64,000 bases of DNA from Enoplolaimus lenunculus (Eukaryota > Nematoda > Enoplea > Enoplida > Thoracostomopsidae): assembly GCA_030248215.1 (NCBI GenBank), contig JASANG010000845.1, forward strand, positions 164,303 to 228,302, in the 5' to 3' direction. The position numbers were made by a program, and so were the translations under genes. Positions 58,474 through 64,000 of this stretch are shown here, one piece after another. A model generated the notes under the pieces. That model was not told the origin of the DNA. It ran no database searches and saw only the letters and a program-made list of their open reading frames with translations. Position 1 is the stretch's first letter. Each line of letters opens with the position of its first letter.

Positions 58474-61400
58474 CTATAATAGCCACGCCCGGACGCCACT
58501 TGCGGTTGTCCCATACGACCGCCAACCCGTACCGGGTACCGCTCGTACCCCCTGTGTTACCGTTCCAGACCCTCGGTACCCAGGCGCTGTCTGCGATCGC
58601 GCAGCCGATGCACTATACACCGGATTCGCCTGCCTCGGTCCGATCCTACTCACCACCGACCCTGCGGCCGGTCGTACATATCCGCCCGTTGGTCTCTTTG
58701 GACTAACGCGCACCCTCTGGGCCATTGCCCTTCTTCTCGCACCCTTATCGAATCTCCATTTCAGCTTTCCGTCCGGCCCTCGTACCGCGATATATCCCGG
58801 TGCCGGTGGCTGACCCAAACTCGTGCTCGGTTTTTCCTCTGACTCCGACTGCGACCTCACCTTTTTAGGTTGCAGCTTTATCAATTCCTCCCATAGTAGC
58901 TCTTTCGACTTCTCCTGTGCCTTCGCCTCTTCCTGCTTCTGTATCCGTGGTGACCTCCTTGGCGTCAGCTTCCCTTCTGACCCCTCTTTCTCTGCCGGCG
59001 GAGGCGTCACATACCCCTCCGCCCGCGTTTCCTCTTTCTTTGCCTGTAACGTCACCACCGATTTCCTTTGTTCCTTTTCCGGAGACGGAGTTGGCCCTGC
59101 TTCTTCCAGCACGTCAAACTCCCCCTCGCTCACCGGTTCAAACTCCATTTTCCTTTTCTCTTCCGCCTGTTCGCCGGCCGATTCCGCCTGCGTTTCGGAC
59201 CGCGTACGAGCTTTGCTCGGACCCGGCTGCACTCCTTCCTGCCCTGCCACCTGTGTATCCATTGGCTCCGGTCCCCGAGCCGCATTTTCCAGGTCGTCGA
59301 ACAGGTGTCCTCGACACAAGTCCAGGGCTCTCCTGTTTATCTCGGCGATCCTGGCCAATTCCTCCGTCTCTTTCCGATCATAATCTTCCACCATATCCAC
59401 CAGTTGCCTTCTCGATTCCTCATCCGGTGCCAACTCTGGCAACTCTGCTTCCCTTTTATTCTCCGGATATGGGTATGCCTCCGGAAACCATAGCGACAAA
59501 TTCCCTATAGCTCGCAGCGTACTCACTGCCAGCACCTTCTCTGTTTCCTTCTGTACCTCTTTTTGTAATGGCAGCAACTGCAATCTCATTTCTGCCCTTA
59601 CCGTAGGATCCTCCGGCACCATTGCCTTTAGGTTTTCTCGTTCTAGCCTCCTCCGAAGTGTCCAATACTTTTGGTTCGCATATGGCCGGACCATAATCAT
59701 GGGCCTTGTTCTTTTTACCTGCGGATCCTTTGCCTTGTCGAACAGTTGCATGATTACATGAGCCGACAGCGGTACAAAGAAATCCGCCGGTGCTCTTCCC
59801 CACTGCAGACCGCGCGTGACCACTGCACGTGCCGCCGTTTCTCTCACTATCCTTGCAAACCATCTCATCACCGCCTGATACACTTGTGGCTCTATATCCA
59901 CCGTGCGGAATAAACACGCCGCTAAGCCGCGCTCCGCATAATTCAGGCACTCCAACCATTCCGATATCAAGGCCTCCTTTTTCAAATAGAATTCGAACGC
60001 CTTGATTGCTGCCGTCGCCCAGTGGACCGCTAAATGCCGCAACACATCCTTCGGTAACCATACCCCCGGCTGTTCCGGCGAATCGTTTCCTTCAAAGTAA
60101 TTCGCATGCAACACCTGTTGATAACCAAACTTATAGTTTACCAACATATGCCCCCTTGGCAAGATGACCATATCCGGAAAAGCAATTATGCCTCTCCCGG
60201 GTCGTCTTGTCCGTTGCGCAATCTGCCAGGCCGTTTGGCCTCGCGCCTCTGGTCTCCTTTGTACGCCCGTTGTCCGCGGCACATCCTTTTCACCTATTAC
60301 CTGAACCGACGCTATTTCATCCTCTGTGCCGCCGGACAACTCTACCTCTTCAACATCCATGCGCACCGTCTTCCGTGCACGTCCTGGCGTTAGAGATCTC
60401 GGTCTCTTCAACGCTCCCTTTTGACTCGCAGACGTCCTATCGTCGGACGGCTCCGGTGACTCTTCCCATCTATCCCCAGCGACTCCCTTTCTCAACCTGT
60501 CGTTTTCCTCAGTCAATTCCTGCACCTGGTTCTCCAGCTGCCTCTTTTCACCGACGAGCGTCATAACCTCTTCCAATGCCTTATTCAACTTTTCCATCAT
60601 CGCCTGACGCTCGGTTTCCTTCTCCTTTACCTTTTCCTCAGTCCGCCTCACCAGCTGTTCCGCACCGGACACATGCTCGTGAGCCCTTTGCCGCTGGTCT
60701 CCAGCCGCTAAAACCGCTGTTTCCAATTCCACAATCCTTTTCCGGTTCTGCGTTACGCGTTCCGCGTAACCCAGCAAATCTCTCCACGCCTCTACAGCAA
60801 ACTCCTGGTATGACCGCAGCTTATTAGCCATGGACATTGCCTCAATATCCGTTTCCTTCCGCAGCGTCCAATTCCCTTCTAAGTCCCGTACGTTCGCCTG
60901 TACCATCGCGTACGAACTTTCAATTTCTGCGACCCCGAATCCCCCTGGTGGGTACATTCTGGTCAACGCTGCCTTCAACCTTGCAATCAGCTCTTTATCC
61001 TGTAACTGCCTGTTCTCGATGTCCCGCTTCAATGCTTCCTCAAGAAACAATGCCGGACTATACTCTGCCAAACCCGACCCTGCTTTCGGAGGGTCCGGTA
61101 CCATCTCTGCCCAGTACACTCCTTTCGGCAACGGCGGTGGAGGAGGAGTTACGCACGGCTGCGCTAGGAAGGGCGAACCTTCCACGACCGATGAAGTATC
61201 CGTCGGCATCCGTGGGTACCTCCCCTCCTGATACGCCTCCGGATCCAGCACTCTCCATTCCTTTTTAATTGTCGTAACCGAAGCGCTGTCCAATGCGCTT
61301 CCGCTACCCACCAGCTGTTTCCCTTTTCCTACTCCTTTTCCTTTTCCGATTGCCTCCGGTGTGCACAACTGGTCCACACCTGGCTTAGCCGATGGAATAT

Positions 61401-63414
61401 CCATCCGCTCCGCTCCTTTCTCCGTCGTTCCTGTATCCATTCGCTCATCCTCACTTGAGCCATCCAAATTCACCTCTACTACGTCCTCCTTCTTTTTCCA
61501 TTTCTTTTTCTTGCCGTCTGTTTTGTCCACAGGTGACGTCGCCGTCGACGCCCCCCGGCTTGACATACTAGACCGCTTCTGAGCTTCGCCTGATGATGTA
61601 GGTGCCTCTGAGACCTCCATCTCCGTCAAGCTCTCCACCGACGGGGTTATTCCAAACGCCGCCAACTGCTCCCTTCCACTCAATCCTTTCAGCCTTCTAT
61701 ATTCCGCCTCTATATCCACCTTCAATGGTTTTACTCCCACTGACGGTGTTCCGCTGCCGTGTTTCCTGCGCACATCCTGCATGATTTCCCGGCCACCTGG
61801 CGTCATGACTTCCGCATACGATATCGGCATGTCATCTGATGTCTTTAACATCCCTGCTCCTGCTGCCCGTTTCTTCATCTCGTCGAAATGGGTGTCAAAC
61901 CATTTCTCCACCTCCTTTTCTGGGATTACGTCCGTTTGCACCGACGTACCGCACGGCTTCTTTCGCCCTGCGAATTCCTTTTCCAACGGATTTGGGCCCG
62001 ACGACACAATGGACTGGACGTATATCGACTCCCAGTCCTGTTCGCCCGGCTGAACCGAAACAAAATATTGTTTCCGTTTTGCTCTCTCCTTCGGTGTTTC
62101 CTTTTTCACGGTCGGCTGTTCCCTTGCCCACCGGATCATTTTTGTCGCCCATTCCGGCCACATTTCCACCGTATCCTGTTCCACCTTGTGTGCCGCGATT
62201 TCCGCCGCACTCCTTTCAACCTGTGCCTTTAATTCCGCTTCCGCCGGCCAGAGTAACGAAATCCGCTGCGTATTATCCGGAATCGATATCTCCAGCGGTC
62301 GCGTTACTCCTCGAAACAACTGAAAGACCGACACACGCTTTGGGTGCCGCTCTCCTTCCTCTTGCCTGAACGTCTCTTCAAACAACCGTAAACACTCCGA
62401 TTCATAATCCTGATAATCTCTTAAGATTATCGGCAAGTGCGAACTACCTGTTGTCCGCACTTCCGGATTTTTCCCGTTTAATTTCCCAAACATCTCTATT
62501 GCCTTGTACAAGTCGAACACCACCGTTTCTCGTGTTCGATCTACTACATGCTCCGTTTGCCGTGACACCATAGCCACCGCTAAATCCGCCAGCATCACGT
62601 CCAACGCCGCATAGTGGATTAGTTTTAAAAATTCTAAATCCGCCGCGTCTTCTCGTGGCTGGCCCTTTGCCGTGTTTCGCCTCAACAGGGCGATCCACTT
62701 TGCCGTATGCGGTGTCTCTCCCTTATCCACTCCGAAGTACCGTTTCATAGCCCACCGCAAACTATTCTCCTTAAAGAGGCTGCCATGCACCCTCTGCAGA
62801 TCCACCGTTTGATCGTCCTCCGGGAACGACTCCTTTATTCCTGCTTCCCACATCATTTTATCCGCCTTAATATTCCACCATACCTTTACTTTCCGCGGGT
62901 TCCACAACAAAGTACGAATCTGTTCCGGAACCTTTCCGCCGAAAGCATGGATGTCCACAATGAACACTGCTCCTTCCGTTGTTCCAATTTGTAACAACCG
63001 AATTCTATTCCTGTATTTCTTTTCCGACGGCCCGGCCAACCAGTCATCATCGATGTACTCGTGGACCACCGGCGGAAAGATCCCCATCGTTGATGGATGC
63101 GGATTATCTTTCGGCACTGCCCTGTATAATTCCAGCGCGTCCCGGTACCTCAAACCTTTTTTCTCTTCCCATGAGATGCCCTCAATATCACACGACAAAA
63201 TATTTGTCCTGGAAGCATCTATGATATTCACCGCAATATCAGCCTGCCGTTCGTTTGATATTATCGCAACGAACCGCGGTTTGCCCCATTCTCTTCCAAG
63301 TGCAGAGTTCGGGACCCAAAACTCGAGCGAGTGGCATGGATGCCGCTCCCCCGCTAATGGGGACGAACCCTGCACCTCCTTCAACACCGCCGGTTTCGAT
63401 ACCACCTTCGGCAT
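58474..63414 (-). CDS. Very long protein with N-terminal DEDDy 3'-5' exonuclease domain
   Basis: One frame of about 1646 codons from ATG at 63414. The frame stays open to 63660, but that part is AT-rich with hairpins, and a TTATTTTACCTGCAACAG acceptor-like site lies near 63466, so the true start is uncertain. Residues about 70-285 hold an RNase D/WRN-type exonuclease: motif I 'CDIEG' (D76, E78), motif II 'NIKAD' (N181, D185), motif III 'YAALD' (Y268, D272), all catalytic positions kept. Then come a charged region (about 625-660), a coiled coil (about 885-978), a folded-looking segment (about 1070-1260) and a Pro/Glu/Arg-rich tail. I do not recognise the family outside the exonuclease. The locus is clearly GC-richer than the host genes. 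It may belong to an unclassified mobile or virus-like element, in which case it looks whole or nearly so. No polymerase, integrase or capsid motif is visible in the window. Confidence 0.75.
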   Translation of the reverse strand: MPKVVSKPAVLKEVQGSSPLAGERHPCHSLEFWVPNSALGREWGKPRFVAIISNERQADIAVNIIDASRTNILSCDIEGISWEEKKGLRYRDALELYRAVPKDNPHPSTMGIFPPVVHEYIDDDWLAGPSEKKYRNRIRLLQIGTTEGAVFIVDIHAFGGKVPEQIRTLLWNPRKVKVWWNIKADKMMWEAGIKESFPEDDQTVDLQRVHGSLFKENSLRWAMKRYFGVDKGETPHTAKWIALLRRNTAKGQPREDAADLEFLKLIHYAALDVMLADLAVAMVSRQTEHVVDRTRETVVFDLYKAIEMFGKLNGKNPEVRTTGSSHLPIILRDYQDYESECLRLFEETFRQEEGERHPKRVSVFQLFRGVTRPLEISIPDNTQRISLLWPAEAELKAQVERSAAEIAAHKVEQDTVEMWPEWATKMIRWAREQPTVKKETPKERAKRKQYFVSVQPGEQDWESIYVQSIVSSGPNPLEKEFAGRKKPCGTSVQTDVIPEKEVEKWFDTHFDEMKKRAAGAGMLKTSDDMPISYAEVMTPGGREIMQDVRRKHGSGTPSVGVKPLKVDIEAEYRRLKGLSGREQLAAFGITPSVESLTEMEVSEAPTSSGEAQKRSSMSSRGASTATSPVDKTDGKKKKWKKKEDVVEVNLDGSSEDERMDTGTTEKGAERMDIPSAKPGVDQLCTPEAIGKGKGVGKGKQLVGSGSALDSASVTTIKKEWRVLDPEAYQEGRYPRMPTDTSSVVEGSPFLAQPCVTPPPPPLPKGVYWAEMVPDPPKAGSGLAEYSPALFLEEALKRDIENRQLQDKELIARLKAALTRMYPPGGFGVAEIESSYAMVQANVRDLEGNWTLRKETDIEAMSMANKLRSYQEFAVEAWRDLLGYAERVTQNRKRIVELETAVLAAGDQRQRAHEHVSGAEQLVRRTEEKVKEKETERQAMMEKLNKALEEVMTLVGEKRQLENQVQELTEENDRLRKGVAGDRWEESPEPSDDRTSASQKGALKRPRSLTPGRARKTVRMDVEEVELSGGTEDEIASVQVIGEKDVPRTTGVQRRPEARGQTAWQIAQRTRRPGRGIIAFPDMVILPRGHMLVNYKFGYQQVLHANYFEGNDSPEQPGVWLPKDVLRHLAVHWATAAIKAFEFYLKKEALISEWLECLNYAERGLAACLFRTVDIEPQVYQAVMRWFARIVRETAARAVVTRGLQWGRAPADFFVPLSAHVIMQLFDKAKDPQVKRTRPMIMVRPYANQKYWTLRRRLERENLKAMVPEDPTVRAEMRLQLLPLQKEVQKETEKVLAVSTLRAIGNLSLWFPEAYPYPENKREAELPELAPDEESRRQLVDMVEDYDRKETEELARIAEINRRALDLCRGHLFDDLENAARGPEPMDTQVAGQEGVQPGPSKARTRSETQAESAGEQAEEKRKMEFEPVSEGEFDVLEEAGPTPSPEKEQRKSVVTLQAKKEETRAEGYVTPPPAEKEGSEGKLTPRRSPRIQKQEEAKAQEKSKELLWEELIKLQPKKVRSQSESEEKPSTSLGQPPAPGYIAVRGPDGKLKWRFDKGARRRAMAQRVRVSPKRPTGGYVRPAAGSVVSRIGPRQANPVYSASAARSQTAPGYRGSGTVTQGVRAVPGTGWRSYGTTASGVRAWLL

Positions 63415-63619
63415 CGATCTCCAACAAGCCTGATTCCTTTCACTATTAAGTGCCCGTATCCATTGCTGTTGCAGGTAAAATAAAACTGTTGTAAATTCAC
63501 GATAGTTTTTGACAAAATTAACGATTAATAAGTTTTGATTTAGATTGAGTAAAGGTATTAAATTATATTCTCTGAAAAGAACAAATACATATTTATTAAC
63601 TTTTATCACAACCAAAAAC

Positions 63620-63697
63620 GCGTATTCTATGACTAGAATCCGCACAACTTTAACTTTCATAACCGACCAAAACGCGTATTCTATGATTAGAATCCGC
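63620..63697. repeat. Two tandem copies of a GCGTATTCTA...TAGAAT hairpin unit
   Basis: AACGCGTATTCTATGACTAG at about 63618 recurs 54 bp later, with GAC changed to GAT in the loop. Each copy forms GCG-x-ATTCTA / TAGAAT-x-CGC around a 4-base loop. The pair lies between the end of the PHD-finger gene and the exonuclease gene, so it may be a shared intergenic signal. The ATTCTA...TAGAAT stem resembles the first hairpin at 57255. Confidence 0.75.
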
Positions 63698-63726
63698 GCA
63701 CTTTCACCCTGTCCTCCACCATATAG

Positions 63727-64000
63727 TCATAAGGGGGCCTCCACGATTACCGTGCAGGATGGACAGTACCAAATCTGTTGAGGCGGTTCCTTTTCCAGTC
63801 CGACGCAGGCGAAGTGATACCACTCCAAGCACAGGTCGCACTGCACCCAGTCGATTTCTAAATCCGTATCGACATCCGTTACATACTCCCCTTTACATAT
63901 ATAACACGTCGCGTCATCCGCTGCTCTCTCCTGTTCCTGTGGCCTCAGCCTCCTTTCATATTGCAGATAGTCCTCTACGGACCCTCCAAAATGTTTCACC
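63727..64000 (-). CDS. C-terminal end of a PHD-finger protein (runs off the window)
   Basis: The frame is open at the right edge and ends with a stop at 63727; 91 codons are visible. The sequence has a C4-H-C3 zinc-binding pattern: CYIC, then WVQCDLCLEWYHFACVGL, then IWYCPSC. These are the diagnostic PHD spacings with the conserved Trp before the last pair. Only 10 or so residues follow. PHD fingers bind histone tails and also occur in some mobile-element proteins. Base composition matches the neighbouring exonuclease gene. It is about 65 bp upstream of the longest possible start of that gene and on the same strand, so the two may belong to one element or transcript. Confidence 0.75.
   Translation of the reverse strand, partial: VKHFGGSVEDYLQYERRLRPQEQERAADDATCYICKGEYVTDVDTDLEIDWVQCDLCLEWYHFACVGLEKEPPQQIWYCPSCTVIVEAPL

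Noticed and set aside
58305-63433. Many plus-strand open frames opposite the long exonuclease gene
   Set aside because: They are antisense shadows of a GC-rich minus-strand coding region; none has a domain of its own.

Overview
The window is eukaryotic and animal-like. It has intron-split genes with GT-AG splice sites, AT-rich non-coding DNA packed with short inverted-repeat transposons, and products of animal families (Patched-related membrane proteins; PAN/Apple and thrombospondin type 1 extracellular proteins). Several repeats contain short runs of TTAGGC, the telomere hexamer of many nematodes. That and the Patched-related/PAN pair make a nematode my best guess, possibly an enoplean with a repeat-rich genome. 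This is inference; no species can be named.

Layout. 1-13566 is almost gene-free and repeat-rich: a foldback element near 7150-8860, a TIR element at 9264-9919, and a 2.5 kb hAT-like element at 10652-13164. 13567-30897 (+) holds most of a large extracellular-matrix-type gene. I resolved ten exons in consistent phase plus one tentative upstream exon. It encodes a long basic, glutamine-rich region, three PAN-like modules, a TSP1 module and a basic tail ending in a cysteine cluster. Its last long intron contains a decayed mitochondrial-type HSP70 pseudogene on the other strand.

30211-39010 is a near-perfect 4.4 kb direct tandem duplication. Each unit carries the last exon of the PAN/TSP1 gene (+) and the last exon of a converging Patched-related gene (-). 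The Patched-related gene runs leftward from 51678. Four exons join in perfect phase to a 1269-residue protein with two six-helix halves and a sterol-sensing domain; its spare last exon lies at 32715-33449. Its first intron holds a nested palindromic set of transposons (45525-48638).

51679-57000 is repeat-rich and gene-poor. From about 57250 to the right edge is a distinctly GC-richer block. It has a run of short hairpins with an invariant core, a very long minus-strand reading frame with an intact DEDDy 3'-5' exonuclease domain, two more hairpins, and the C-terminal end of a PHD-finger protein that runs off the window. That block looks like an unclassified mobile or recently acquired locus.

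The two host genes meet tail to tail, so one duplication gave both a second terminal exon. The proximal copy for each gene is a different unit. No tRNA, rRNA or CRISPR array is firmly supported.
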